NCBI RefSeq assembly: GCF_000150955.2 | Contig: NC_011689.1 | Span: 248,001 to 312,000 of the forward strand | Direction of reading: 5' to 3' | DNA length: 64,000 bases | Origin: Phaeodactylum tricornutum CCAP 1055/1 | Lineage: Eukaryota; Bacillariophyta; Bacillariophyceae; Surirellales; Neidiaceae | In this document: one piece after another, positions 10,421 through 20,358 of the stretch | Layout: each line of letters opens with the position of its first letter | How positions within the stretch are numbered: position 1 is the first letter of the stretch | Program-made: the position numbers and the translations under genes | The notes under the pieces: generated by a model | What the model saw: only the letters and a program-made list of their open reading frames with translations | What the model was told of the DNA's origin: nothing | Databases searched by the model: none

Positions 10421-10963
10421 TTAACGTGAAAAATTATGGAAGGTAATCATGTGGTTGGCAAAGCAGAGCTTTCCGTTTTTGGTGTAGCAAAGCCATGGCT
10501 CTTTACCACCAGGTTGTTCGTTGTCTTTGCACAAAGAGCAGACATGCGTTGATTTTTTGGAACACATTAAGCACCGTCCCTGGAGTCTGTTGCCACTTAC
10601 AATTCCATTCTTGTTCTTCCTCCTCTTCTTGGTGGGTGTTAGATGTGCACCGATGCCGCTTCGGGGTTCTCCGGTTATTTTGGAAAGCGTTGGGTTCGTT
10701 TCAATATTCGCAAAGTAAAGTCCTCCTTTGACAGAAGACTTCTTGTCTGCAATTGGGTCAGGTTGGATTTCGACCACCTCCTGCACCAAGCAGGCGTCCT
10801 GATCAACTTTTGCTTCTCTTGGTTGCAAACCAGGTCTGCTTTCGTTACCAGTAGTTGTTGCGGTCGACTGATCATTGTCTTCGTCGAGTGGTTTTTTGTT
10901 GAGTCTACCGCAGCGTCGTTTCGTGACACCGTCGAGTCCGGTGGGTTGCTCTCCTTCCGACAT
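10421..10963 (-). CDS. piggyBac-type C-terminal zinc ribbon protein (orphan or domesticated fragment)
   Basis: 180 residues from the ATG at 10963. The first 120 residues are polar and low complexity. The C-terminus holds a ribbon with Cys pairs C-L-M-C and C-S-L-C, then LCYTKNGKLCFANH and a final His. This matches the zinc ribbon that ends many piggyBac transposases. No DDE catalytic domain precedes it here, so it is either the 3' remnant of a transposon or a host gene that kept only the ribbon. An overlapping minus frame (10675-11085) reads a different Cys-containing peptide, so an unannotated upstream exon cannot be excluded. Confidence 0.5.
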   Translation of the reverse strand: MSEGEQPTGLDGVTKRRCGRLNKKPLDEDNDQSTATTTGNESRPGLQPREAKVDQDACLVQEVVEIQPDPIADKKSSVKGGLYFANIETNPTLSKITGEPRSGIGAHLTPTKKRRKNKNGIVSGNRLQGRCLMCSKKSTHVCSLCKDNEQPGGKEPWLCYTKNGKLCFANHMITFHNFSR

Positions 10964-11493
10964 GCTTGGCACTGGACCTTGGTCAATTTACTGTCCGTGT
11001 ATCCTGCAGGGGCCACCCTTGTGGATGGAAGTCGCCAGAAAGCGTGCGAAACGACGGGGAACTGTTGAAACCGTTCCGCATCCATGCTCCGCACCTACGA
11101 TAGCAAAGCAGCCAGCCTGGCACACATGACATGATGTTTTTACCTATACGCACAATTTCAAAATTGAAGCTCCCGCCATATATGAATTATGAACTTAAAA
11201 GCGGTCGACTGGCTGTAAACTATAGACGTTCAATACCGTTAAAATTGTGAAACACAGCAACACGCTTACCAAGGGGCCAGCCCGTCACGGCTACGCGGTA
11301 TTGATGAAACGTGTACCCGACAGACGGGAGTATAGATTTGTCCCGTCCGCGGACCAACCAGACACAACGTTTTCTGGATTGCGTTGGACGACCACGACAT
11401 TTCCCGGCAGTTCCTTCCGTTGTCGATTTGGCATGCCGCTAGTATTGTCTCGACACCTCTACACGCAACCTTTCGGTATCCCCCATTGTCACC
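10964..11493. other. spacer between divergent genes
   Basis: Upstream region of the RanBP2 zinc-finger gene and of the piggyBac-type ORF. No transposon termini or RNA gene were recognised. Confidence 0.4.
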
Positions 11494-12390
11494 ATGACTC
11501 GATCGCAGGAAGCGATGCAGCGGCGGGCGGAGAAACGGAATCGCACCGTGGATGAGCAGCGTCGCGCCGACGCCGAGGCGCTGCGCGTGCAACGGCAGAA
11601 AGAAGCGGAGGCGTCACGGAGTCGGCGTCCACCGCATCCTCTCCCGCAAACGGACTTCATAAAGCCGCAATCGTTGGACTCCGAGCGTCGTCCCGGGAGA
11701 CGGCCTCAGCCGCCATCGGCTTCCCCTGCATCCGAGGACAATCCGTTGGAGGAGACCGGGGCATGGATCTGCTCCGGGTGCGGCAACCACAATTTTGCGA
11801 GTCGCCGTGTCTGTCATTCGCAAACGTGCGATCAGAAACGTCCTGGAGACACGCCGGTTCCCGCTCGTCGCCCCTCGCGTCACGCGGCGGCCACCAGCAA
11901 ACCCACCCATTGGCTGCCGCAGGCCGACGCCGCCGTCATCGAAACGAATCAGGCGTTGCGCCAGCGCTACGTTGAGACTCAAGGAGAAGGTATGACCGAG
12001 ACAGATCGAGAGCGCGCCATGGTTCTGATAGCACGGGACGAACGCAAGAAAGAAAAGAAGGCGCTGGCCAAGAAGAAAGTCAACCCGGAAGAAGTTCCGC
12101 ATTCGACCGAGAGTACGACAACGTGCTACAGCGACAAGAAGGACGTGGACACTCGGAAAGCCAACACGGCACTGCGTAAACGATACATGAAAACGAGGGG
12201 AGATGGAATGATCCAGGAAGAAATTGCCCGTGCCAAAATTTTGATTGCTCGTGACGAGAGGAAGCGGCAGCGAAGAGAAGAAGTACAGGGTGGTGAGGAA
12301 CAGCCTAGCAAAAAAGGACGACACAAACAAAAGACGGATCACGCCAGTAGTAAAGTTACTGGTACCTTCAGCTGTGATTCTAAACAATAG
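11494..12390 (+). CDS. RanBP2-type zinc-finger protein with duplicated ALRxRY motif
   Basis: 298 residues from the ATG at 11494. Residues 1-50 are charged and probably coiled coil. A RanBP2-type finger follows with W91, C93, C96, C107 and C112 (WICSGCGNHNF), a fold that commonly binds single-stranded RNA or ubiquitin. Two copies of a motif of about 36 residues follow at 152-187 and 224-259, both reading ALRxRY, then G-x-GM, RA and LIARDERK. The tail is Lys/Arg-rich and looks nuclear. An RNA-binding or ribosome-related role is inferred from the finger; the duplicated motif has no function I can name. The 3' end is 38 bp from the convergent Vps20 gene. Confidence 0.75.
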   Translation: MTRSQEAMQRRAEKRNRTVDEQRRADAEALRVQRQKEAEASRSRRPPHPLPQTDFIKPQSLDSERRPGRRPQPPSASPASEDNPLEETGAWICSGCGNHNFASRRVCHSQTCDQKRPGDTPVPARRPSRHAAATSKPTHWLPQADAAVIETNQALRQRYVETQGEGMTETDRERAMVLIARDERKKEKKALAKKKVNPEEVPHSTESTTTCYSDKKDVDTRKANTALRKRYMKTRGDGMIQEEIARAKILIARDERKRQRREEVQGGEEQPSKKGRHKQKTDHASSKVTGTFSCDSKQ

Positions 12391-12428
12391 TGAATTGATT
12401 TAGACACTTGCGCACCCAGAGTAAGCTT

Positions 12429-13082
12429 CTATCCCGGAACTGCAACCCTTGCAAGCTTGGCCTTGGCAGCTTCGTGCACCGGTTCTTGAACATCGGGCAG
12501 TTTCGATGTCGGGACAACTGGCATTTCCGGAATTTTCGTAGTATCGCTTTGTGTACCGCCTTCCATTTCACGTTGCAGGGCTTCCAGTTCGGCCTCCACG
12601 GCATCTTCGTCCGCGGCTGACAATTCCGGAACTCCCTGTAGAATCTCCGTAATTTCTTGCTCAACAGCAATTCCATCCTTTATTTCCTCCATCAAGTCCA
12701 AAACATCATCTACTGTTGTCTCCTCGTGCATCTTTTTCAGAGTATCTTTTCCAGCAGCCAATGCGGACAACATTTGTGTCTCGTTCTGCTTCGAATCTAT
12801 CGTGTCTACCATCTGGAGCACATTGAAAAGCTGGTCTTCGCATGTTTTAGCTTGTTGTGTCTTGTACTTGCGTAATCTCAGCAATCCCAAAGCCCTCTCT
12901 CTTTTGCCAGTATCTTTGGCTTTTTTCGCCTGTGTCAAAAGCTTGGCGTCGTCCGCTTCCAGCTTGGTCCGGTAGCGCTGTAGACGATCACGGGCATTCT
13001 TCAGGTCCAAGATGGCACGATCAACGTCGGAAATTGCTGGCGGCGCAGCTTTTGCTTTCGGCTTACTTGACCCTCCACCCAT
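12429..13082 (-). CDS. VPS20: ESCRT-III subunit Vps20/CHMP6
   Basis: 217 residues from the ATG at 13082, which exposes MGGGSSK, an N-myristoylation signal as in Vps20/CHMP6. A basic helical hairpin follows (about 20-110, with RERALGLLRLRKYK), then an acidic C-terminal half (about 120-200) typical of Snf7-family autoinhibition. The length matches the family. Vps20 nucleates Snf7 filaments at endosomes downstream of ESCRT-II in multivesicular-body sorting. A longer in-frame start upstream is not ATG and would hide the myristoylation site, so it is rejected. Confidence 0.88.
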   Translation of the reverse strand: MGGGSSKPKAKAAPPAISDVDRAILDLKNARDRLQRYRTKLEADDAKLLTQAKKAKDTGKRERALGLLRLRKYKTQQAKTCEDQLFNVLQMVDTIDSKQNETQMLSALAAGKDTLKKMHEETTVDDVLDLMEEIKDGIAVEQEITEILQGVPELSAADEDAVEAELEALQREMEGGTQSDTTKIPEMPVVPTSKLPDVQEPVHEAAKAKLARVAVPG

Positions 13083-13275
13083 CCTTAGACACAACACCAC
13101 AACGGTTGTGTAAATCCGACAAAGACAAAGATAGCGGGACGCACCGAACTGATCCTAATCGCCATGGAAGTTCTGCTTCGCTCGTCCTTGATAATTGACT
13201 GTGAGTTCCAACTGTGCTAACCCGTTGTGGCACATGGTGGTGCATTCGTCATTCCCGCCATGGAAGGAATTTATT

Positions 13276-13850
13276 GGAGGAAATTCCCTAGCCGGGCGAC
13301 GCATAGGCCGCAATTCCCCTAGGTATTCCGGCCAAATCCGAGATTTTCTAAGTAATAATTTTTGAGCGCGAAGTACCTCTTAAGTAACATAACCATTTAG
13401 CGTCATATCCTTCATATTTGTCAATGATCGTGTAGACTATATTTCTCATGCATGCATCAGCAGGTGTTGGTTGTAAATATCAATGCTTCCCATCCATTTG
13501 TTGCCTTCGAGGCAGTTTGCTTGGAACACTTGCTACCAACTACTCCTACGTGGTACCATCACACAAAGTTACCCCCCCCCCCCCCCCCCCAACTGTGATT
13601 CACTTGTGGCAAGTACTGACTGCATCAAATGGCGAGTAATACGTACTGATTTTTACCACCAACACCTACTAATGCCAATGCATGAGAAATATACTCTACA
13701 CGATCAAAGAAAAATTTTAAGGATATGATGCTAAATGGTTGTGTTGCTGAAGAGGTACTTCGCGCTCAAAAATATTACTTAGAAAATCTCGGGTTTGGCC
13801 GGAATAGGGGAATTGCGGCCTCAGGCGTCGCCCGGATAGGGAAATTCCCC
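13276..13850. mobile_element. foldback/MITE-type DNA transposon with long terminal inverted repeats
   Basis: The left arm (13276 to about 13490) and right arm (about 13640 to 13850) are inverted copies more than 200 bp long with few differences. Tips read GGAGGAAATTCCCTA on the left and GGGGAATTTCCCTA on the right (reverse complement). An exact 8-bp direct repeat AATTTATT flanks both sides (13268-13275 and 13851-13858), which is the target-site duplication. It encodes no transposase, so it is non-autonomous. The 8-bp duplication fits hAT or Mutator-like enzymes; arms over 200 bp favour a Mutator-like source. High arm identity and a perfect duplication suggest a fairly recent insertion. Confidence 0.88.
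13572..13590. repeat. poly-C tract inside the foldback element
   Basis: About 19 consecutive cytosines lie in the short unique centre between the two inverted arms. The tract is prone to length change and to G-quadruplex formation on the other strand. Confidence 0.85.
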
Positions 13851-14107
13851 AATTTATTTGTCAGCGCAAAACAATATATATGTAAAGCTACAACGACATC
13901 CCAAATACTTTTACTTATGTAGCTGTAGCTTGTGGTCGTTTCGGTCACTATCGGGGAAGATCAATATTGACAAAATTTCCATCGTGTGACTGTGAAACAG
14001 TGGTTGACAGTGAGCTATGCCAAATCGACATACTGTAAAGCGATGGGCAGAACACCGGAAGTTCTTCGTAAATAGAACACGTGCTGAAAATTCTGCACAT
14101 GCGCAAT

Positions 14108-14233
14108 TATGAAAGAAAGTTGCAATTTTAACTGACCTTGTTTTGAAGGCAAACGGTAAAACCAATTACTGGACATCTCCACTTTAGTGGATGCTGAAGA
14201 AAGTTGGAATTTTGACTGTGCCTGTTTTGAAGG
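14108..14233. repeat. two diverged direct repeats of about 40 bp
   Basis: A segment reading GAAAGTTG-AATTTT-ACTG and ending TGTTTTGAAGG occurs at about 14112-14149 and again at about 14197-14233, each followed by a TTAGTGGATG-TGAA piece. This is a degenerate tandem duplication with a period of about 85 bp in non-coding DNA. Confidence 0.55.
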
Positions 14234-14371
14234 TCTCCTTAGTGGATGTTGAATCGACGGAGGTCGTTTCGGTCGTCGGGTTGGGTGGCAAACAAAAGCC
14301 CACAGTAAACCCAATCCCCTGCATCTGGTGGCAAGCCTAGTAGTTTTTCCCTAGTAGAGTGTGGGATCGGT

Positions 14372-14788
14372 TTACATTGATTGCTTGTCCGAATACCAAG
14401 ATATTGTAGCTGTAGCCTGCTTGACGTTTTCGGAGCCACCTTTGCTTGTACAATATTCCTCTATCAAGTTATATACACTAGAATTGGCACTTTGGGCACA
14501 TGACCACTTCCAAAATAGCCATACGCAGTACTGCCTCTGATTCACCCACTCGGCTGACTTGGCGTCCTCCGACCATCTTTGAGCAAAATCCAATTTCCTC
14601 ATTGCTATTCCTGACCAGTTTAGTGAGATGGGAAGGCTAACGCTAATCATAGTCAACGACAATTTCAAACTATCGGCAAAATTTTGATTGAAATGCTGAG
14701 TAATGCTCATGGGGACTTTGCCAAGTAACATAATTCTTTTTCTTACAGTGAACGGTCCCGTGCCGTGTCGAACGATGCATCGTGGCAT
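14372..14788 (-). CDS. hypothetical 138-residue ORF, coding status doubtful
   Basis: ATG-started frame in the gene-poor stretch to the right of the foldback element. It contains several Trp and Cys residues but no domain, signal or membrane motif that I recognise. Possible chance ORF; kept only because it has a true ATG and is the longest frame between 13.9 and 15.9 kb. Confidence 0.15.
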   Translation of the reverse strand: MPRCIVRHGTGPFTVRKRIMLLGKVPMSITQHFNQNFADSLKLSLTMISVSLPISLNWSGIAMRKLDFAQRWSEDAKSAEWVNQRQYCVWLFWKWSCAQSANSSVYNLIEEYCTSKGGSENVKQATATISWYSDKQSM

Positions 14789-15974
14789 TATTGTCTCTAG
14801 ATGAGACGTGACTTCGCAAAGCTCTTCTCAAATAGCATTTGCTTCACGGTAAAGATCATGACACCGACCCTCTACGCGACATGGACAAAGTCAAATCGCT
14901 TCCTAATAAACACACGCCAGGAGCGCTTTTGGCTCGATTGCCAAGATATGTGTCCACTCTTGGAATGAGGAGGCTAAGAAGATTACGCAGCCTCGCGCAA
15001 TCATCAACGCCATCCATCAGGTGCCCCCTTTATTTCAGAATGAGTGCAGCTGAGCAGCTTTCTAAGTGAGAGAAGAGGAGGAAAGGACAATCAATTATTA
15101 GAATAATAGGAGTGTTTGTCGCAGCAGAATCGACTAGATCATTTAGAATAAGAAAATCAAGGACGCTACATCTGCTTTTCGATGCACGCTTTGTCTTTAT
15201 GTGGAGTTCGGTGATGAACTAGAGCGTAGAGAAGGAATGGAAATTGCTGACAACGAGTCATGTTGAAAGCACAACGTCCATCACGCTGACGACGTAGTCG
15301 GCTTCTACGGCCCCATACAAGCTGATCAATACCATCCTGTTTCATGTTGTATGCGGCGACCAATTTGACTTGGACTCCCGAAATGTTTCATGTGTTCTAG
15401 TAACGGCCGACCGAGTGGCGTTTGTGACATTGAGCGACGAAGGCCTCAATGCATGCCAATCAGCGTTCCCGGTACGAAATAAACATGGCTTGCAAAGTCC
15501 GTAAAACTTGTCAGCAGCAAAACAGAAATACGTATTTGTCTCCCGGGAATGCTTTGATCAGAGCTAAATTAAGGCAATGATATATTGTATATGAAGGTAA
15601 GAAGGCGCAGAGGGGCAATACCCCCGCGTCAATGTCAGGGCGGAGTAACAAATATCATCTACAATTACCCTAAAGTTTCACATTTATGCGGAGAGTGACG
15701 ATAGTTCTTAAGATTGCGGAGTCGGCAGCAGCATTAGATTAGATAAAACAAACGTGGGTTTTGGCAAGATATAAAAGCGATGCTGGCTTAAGGCCTGGCC
15801 AGTGGGAAGAGGGACTAAAGCAGTAGAAAGCCTTGGATTGATTCAGATTCTTCAGATATTCCTTATTTTTTTTGCTAGGAGTATCCAGCTTTGTACTCTC
15901 GTGTGCTCTTGGTAGCAACTTACGATTGGCCACAAAACTGCTCTTACTCAGAACCGCACAAGAGAAGATTCACC
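14789..15974. other. gene-poor region upstream of HMG-box gene
   Basis: Only short frames. Minus-strand 15166-15363 gives a peptide with YNMKQDGIDQL, faintly like a piggyBac transposase core, but too short to call. No terminal repeats were found. Confidence 0.4.
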
Positions 15975-16838
15975 ATGACTACTTATTTTGAAAAGAAGAC
16001 TCCCGTGTACTACTCGCCGGGCAAAGCAGTTGCACCTTCTGCCATAGGGGACGCATTTGCGCTTCCCGTTGGAGCTGAAGAACCGAAGCCAAAACGTCCT
16101 CTGTCAGCTTACAACTTCTTTTTCAAGAGAGAACGCCAGGATATTCTGAGAAATACGCCAGTCCGGCCTCAAGGTAAGCCTCGACGCTCGCATGGAAAAA
16201 TTGGCTTCGCCGACTTGGCGCGTACAATTGCTGCTCGCTGGAAAGGTGCTGACCATGCAGTGAAGGATCATTTTGAAAACATGGCCAAAATGGACAAGGA
16301 TCGCTATGCACGAGAATTGGAAGATTGGAAGATCAATCAAGATAGCCAGAAGCTCGTAGGTGAAAAGAGTATTCCTCATTCATGCTCTCCGTTCTCGCCT
16401 TACTGGGAGGAGAATCAAGGAGATGACTTCGAGCCTATCGAGTTTCAAAAGAGCACAAAGACCCCAGCAAATTCTCTTCCGATCACCCAGGTAGTTACTC
16501 CCACGTTTACGACCAAGCAACCCTTAGGCCTCTCCTATGCGTCTGACCTTGCCCGAAGTGATCTCGGGTTCGGTGACTACAACGGAACAGAGCAATGGGC
16601 TTATAGCGACCGGGTTTCAACGGTACGTCCCGAAAAGCTTCGAGTCATCGAAATCGATGAAGTTGATTTTGTTAATTCGTGCTCCCTTCCCCGCATGGGC
16701 TATAAGAACCCACGCGAAACCATGCTTCGATACACAAATTTTTATGATCGACGCCGTCCCAGATTTTCTGCAGTCTTCCAGGAGGAAGGAGACCGATTGG
16801 AGGATGAGCGCGCTCGTTTTCTTTCGTTTCATCATTGA
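15975..16838 (+). CDS. HMG-box protein
   Basis: 287 residues from the ATG at 15975. One HMG box spans about residues 38-118: it opens with KPKRPLSAYNFFFKRERQDI and continues with IAARWKG and YARELEDWK. These are the hallmarks of the three-helix minor-groove DNA-binding fold. An insertion of about 12 residues with PQGKPRRSHGKIGF lies between helices 1 and 2. The C-terminal 170 residues have no recognised domain. A single box with a long tail fits a transcription or chromatin factor. Confidence 0.87.
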   Translation: MTTYFEKKTPVYYSPGKAVAPSAIGDAFALPVGAEEPKPKRPLSAYNFFFKRERQDILRNTPVRPQGKPRRSHGKIGFADLARTIAARWKGADHAVKDHFENMAKMDKDRYARELEDWKINQDSQKLVGEKSIPHSCSPFSPYWEENQGDDFEPIEFQKSTKTPANSLPITQVVTPTFTTKQPLGLSYASDLARSDLGFGDYNGTEQWAYSDRVSTVRPEKLRVIEIDEVDFVNSCSLPRMGYKNPRETMLRYTNFYDRRRPRFSAVFQEEGDRLEDERARFLSFHH

Positions 16839-17015
16839 TGTAAACAGAATAAAAGTGATGGATACATAGTACACACATGGAATTCGAAGTCATTGTGGAT
16901 GACCTAATGTAAAGTAATATTAGTTGCTTTTCATGTGTACATAATATTCTAGAAGGTTTCGCAAAAGTGCTGTGGTAGCAGAAGTGAACCTCTGAAAACC
17001 TCTCAATACACGAAG

Positions 17016-17612
17016 TTAAGGCGAAGTTACTTTCTCAGAAATTGTTAGTATGCCGTTGCTTTTGACAGTAGTTGTCTTGACAACTATCGATCCGTCGTCA
17101 TTCCTAGCTTCTCGAACCTTGCTGGTTCCTGGGGGCCCAGCGCTGTCTATCTGACGATCCATCACACTTGGGTCAGGAGGGAGGAAAAGCTCCCCTGATT
17201 GAATTTTGTCAAGCGCTGGACAGTCGGGCGGTGAAACGCAGCAGCCGCAAAAAGGAAAGCACTGGATGTAGCAGAGCGAGCAGACTGGCTGGTCGACGTA
17301 CAGCTTGCTCCAAGGAAAACTAGCCACATAGTAGCAACAAAAATACTGACAGGCACAAGCGCATGTTTTTGTCGGCCTTACAAGACCGATGTCGAGACAA
17401 AGACAGGCGAACTTGCAGGTTTCGTTATTCTCTTTTTCCGTCACAAAGCCGCATCCACGAGGGGTTCCGTTAAAAGAAAGACAGGCGGCTTGTCGAATAC
17501 ACAAACAATCTCCCGATGTCATGCATAGACAGACAACTGTATTGCAATCGCAACCGTTATAACAGCAACAGCAGCCGTTGGCCATGCAGCGAACGTCATC
17601 GTCTTGTTCCAT
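17016..17612 (-). CDS. Cys-rich protein of unknown function
   Basis: 198 residues from the ATG at 17612, with 28 cysteines, all in the first 133 residues and many in CC, CxC or CCCC groups (GCCCCYNGCDCN and CFPFCGCC). The last 65 residues are Cys-free, with a Thr/Val-rich segment. There is no signal peptide and no clear hydrophobic helix. Candidate roles are metal binding or membrane association by multiple acylation, both speculative. A decayed paralogue lies at 20359-20950 in the same orientation, on the far side of the oxygenase-like gene. Confidence 0.65.
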   Translation of the reverse strand: MEQDDDVRCMANGCCCCYNGCDCNTVVCLCMTSGDCLCIRQAACLSFNGTPRGCGFVTEKENNETCKFACLCLDIGLVRPTKTCACACQYFCCYYVASFPWSKLYVDQPVCSLCYIQCFPFCGCCVSPPDCPALDKIQSGELFLPPDPSVMDRQIDSAGPPGTSKVREARNDDGSIVVKTTTVKSNGILTISEKVTSP

Positions 17613-19032
17613 GGCAGTCTTTCAATATCTTGCTGTCATTAAAATCGTCGCTTCGTCGCGGACGCGTAGAAAAAGAAGGGTCAAAAAGTATCACAGTGAT
17701 AACAAAAGAAGCTTTGCCGCGATGACTGTGAAGAGGAGTTGTCGTGTTGAATTGCCGTCGCCGTGTCGAGTTCTTTTTCATTCCGACTCTTTTCGATTTG
17801 TTCTTTCACCGTCGACACGAGAGAAATTAGCGAATAGAGTCGATGCTTTGAAAATAGGAAAACCGCCAATTTAGGTCACGAAAAGTTGAAAAATCTCTAT
17901 TTGGGTGAGATCCGAAAATTATCAACCTAACTTCAGGATGACCGCGAAACGGCTTCTGGTTAGATTTAACACTTTCGATAGTCTAGAATCCAATGCTCGT
18001 TGCGATGCTCTTTGTACGATCTAATTTTTTCAATTTTTCGTGAGACCCAAATAGCGGTTTTACTCTTTTGGAAAAGGACAAAACACAGCGACAAATTGAC
18101 TGTGAGAGAATTCTTTTGGACTTGAAATACACATCGACACTTATCGATCTTGAGCCCTTCGCGATTTCAAGACCTTCCAAATTCAACATGTATATGATCC
18201 GCCCTATGTAGATCGAGATGTGGAAAGGGCTATTTGAAGCGTGAAGTAATGTGAGAGTGCTCCAAAAATCGACCAATACTGCGGGTCTCAAGCTTTTCTC
18301 ATAGGATTTCTGGAGGAGACATCGAGCGCCAAAAGAGAGCGTGCTAATTCTTTCATTCAAAGTGAGCTTGCAAAATTTCGTAGACCGAAGGTACCAAGGT
18401 CGTCGTTACGTTTTGAGTGTCGTAAATGTTGTACCATAATTTTCAAGAAATTTACAGTTCTGTATCATTTCATTCCGTTTCCAAAGTACTGTGGTATTGT
18501 CGTATCTCGCTGACTGTGAGTCACCAGACGCTTTCTGACACGCGAGAAGAATGAAGAGAGCACGGGAGCCGAAGAAAATAGGATTGTTCTCGTTGTGCCC
18601 CTGTCGCTATAGTAGACCATAGGGAGCAAGAACCAAACGTGACACACTTATGGACAAAAGTGAAATAGAAGTAACCCCGCGCGAAAAAGTGCTTTTGCGC
18701 CGGACGGATAGAGACTTGTTTTCTTGAGAAAAAGCTCCATAATCCGAATACCAGGAATAGTGCAAAACCCAGCTGAATTAAGGTACGCGTATCTGCGAGG
18801 CCAAGAGCATAACGTTAGGCCACTCCGATCCCTGACCCGTTCCAACCCCAGCGAAAGCTATTCATTCCGACGACTGAGAGCAGAATTCACAGTCTAAAGA
18901 ACGATACAGGATCTGTAAAGCGGCCCAAAACTGCGGGACGAAATAGCTTACTGCGAAGGAAATCAGTTACCCCTGTCTGCAAAAGGTTGTTATACCAAGC
19001 GCCGGCCTTCCCGTTGCTGTTTGTATACTCCG
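17613..19032. other. intergenic, 1.4 kb
   Basis: No gene recognised apart from the inverted repeat at 17859-18061. Short frames lack motifs. TTCACAGTC at about 18888-18896 lies about 140 bp before the next ATG. Confidence 0.5.
17859..18061. repeat. short inverted repeat pair, possible relic MITE
   Basis: Arms of about 38 bp, 17859-17896 and 18023-18061, are inverted copies with several mismatches (AAAACCGC then ACGAAAA-TTGAAAAA in the same order). They enclose about 125 bp. I could not identify a clear target duplication. Compatible with an old MITE or a regulatory hairpin. Confidence 0.55.
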
Positions 19033-20169
19033 ATGATCGAAAAAAAGGATTCTGACTTTGATCAGACGGTTTCGTCCCGGGACGAACCTATCATGGACGT
19101 ACCGATTCTAGTCCTGAAAGACTTGCAACGAGACGGTACGGACACCGCCGACCAAGCAATTCGACAAGGAATGGATCTTGGTTGTCTTTGGGTCGACATC
19201 GGCGATGGCTGTGACGCTCTGCAAGACACTGGTGTATTGTGGTCCCACGTGGAATCATTTTTCAACACTGCACGTGATGCTCCCCACTGGAAATCATCCC
19301 GTTTCACGGCTCCACAGGACCCATACCTCGATGCCCTCATGCATTCCGTTTACGTCAGTGGGTCGCATTATTTTTCGAGACCGAGTTTCGAGTCATCGAC
19401 CATATTTCCCGACGACGCAGCTAGTAAGGCCCCGGAGTGCTTGGCCGACATTGACCCACTACTGTTTCAGGTCCAGAATGTCATGGTAGATGCCGCCAAC
19501 CAGATCTTTGCGTACATTGGTGAGCGTGTTCTCGGGATCGAAGCAGATTTTTTGGCAGCGGCTCCCGAAAAGCGTACAAATACCCTCACGTTGCACCGCG
19601 TTGCCCCCGTCGCGGAAGAGGAGGAACAAAAGACGGCCGCGCAGGAGCATTTTGATTTCAATGTTGCCAACGTTCTGCTGTACAATTATTGCCGCGGCTT
19701 CAAAATTTATCGAGACAAAGTTTGGTACCAGTTGGCGGAACCTACGAAACCGAATTTGTTGCTTTTCGATTTTGGGTCGGTGGTCAGTATTCGGAGCAAC
19801 CGGCGAGTTGCGGCCCTCTTTCACCGCGTTGACTCGCCTATTCTGACCGAAGACGAGAGGGCAGCCTGGGGGTCTCGTTTGTCGTTGGTTTGCCCTATTG
19901 TTCCAGCACTACCGCAAGAGATAGAAACCCATCCCAAGCTTTTGGACGAGAGCATCGACGGTGGGAAATCGCCGTTTGATCGTCACACGTATCGTGACCA
20001 CGTCTTTTACGCCAGCAAGCACTACACCATGTTGAGCAAGCACGTGGTCTTTGACGATCCCAACTACAACAAGGCCGTCTCCTTTCAAATGAGAGGGGCG
20101 GCCTTTTCCGTTTTGCGTACCAAATTCCGCGCGACCTGGGGGAGCCTGTTTGGACAGAAGGCCCGTTAA
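19033..20169 (+). CDS. 2-oxoglutarate/Fe(II) oxygenase-like protein (isopenicillin-N-synthase fold)
   Basis: 378 residues from the ATG at 19033. The N-terminus (PILVLKDL, then QAIRQGMDLGCLWVDIGDG) resembles the DIOX_N domain. The core TLTLHRVAP, EHFDFNVANVLL, GFKIYRDKVWYQL and NRRVAALFHRVDSP follows the IPNS-type order. Putative iron ligands are H206, D208 and H264, giving the HxD...H triad. The Arg that binds 2-oxoglutarate is not obvious, so activity or co-substrate may differ. The substrate is unknown. It lies between a Cys-rich gene and that gene's decayed paralogue. Confidence 0.72.
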   Translation: MIEKKDSDFDQTVSSRDEPIMDVPILVLKDLQRDGTDTADQAIRQGMDLGCLWVDIGDGCDALQDTGVLWSHVESFFNTARDAPHWKSSRFTAPQDPYLDALMHSVYVSGSHYFSRPSFESSTIFPDDAASKAPECLADIDPLLFQVQNVMVDAANQIFAYIGERVLGIEADFLAAAPEKRTNTLTLHRVAPVAEEEEQKTAAQEHFDFNVANVLLYNYCRGFKIYRDKVWYQLAEPTKPNLLLFDFGSVVSIRSNRRVAALFHRVDSPILTEDERAAWGSRLSLVCPIVPALPQEIETHPKLLDESIDGGKSPFDRHTYRDHVFYASKHYTMLSKHVVFDDPNYNKAVSFQMRGAAFSVLRTKFRATWGSLFGQKAR

Positions 20170-20358
20170 TGACACCGTAACGGTGTGAACAACAACGTGA
20201 ACCAAAATGGATCGTACTTCCATCGGCATAGACGGTGCAGTACTTGTTTCTAGCCATTTGACAGCGTTCACTACCAATTACATTGTATACACTTTCTACA
20301 CACATACTTTTTTGTCCACCCGGGACGCCTCTCATAGACGTGCTCTACCATCTGAGAC

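Noticed and set aside
11614-12387. 257-codon minus-strand frame
   Set aside because: Antisense shadow of the RanBP2 zinc-finger gene, which has clear domain evidence.
15166-15363. Minus-strand peptide with YNMKQDGIDQL, like a piggyBac core
   Set aside because: Only about 15 residues match and no adjacent conserved region or terminal repeats were found.
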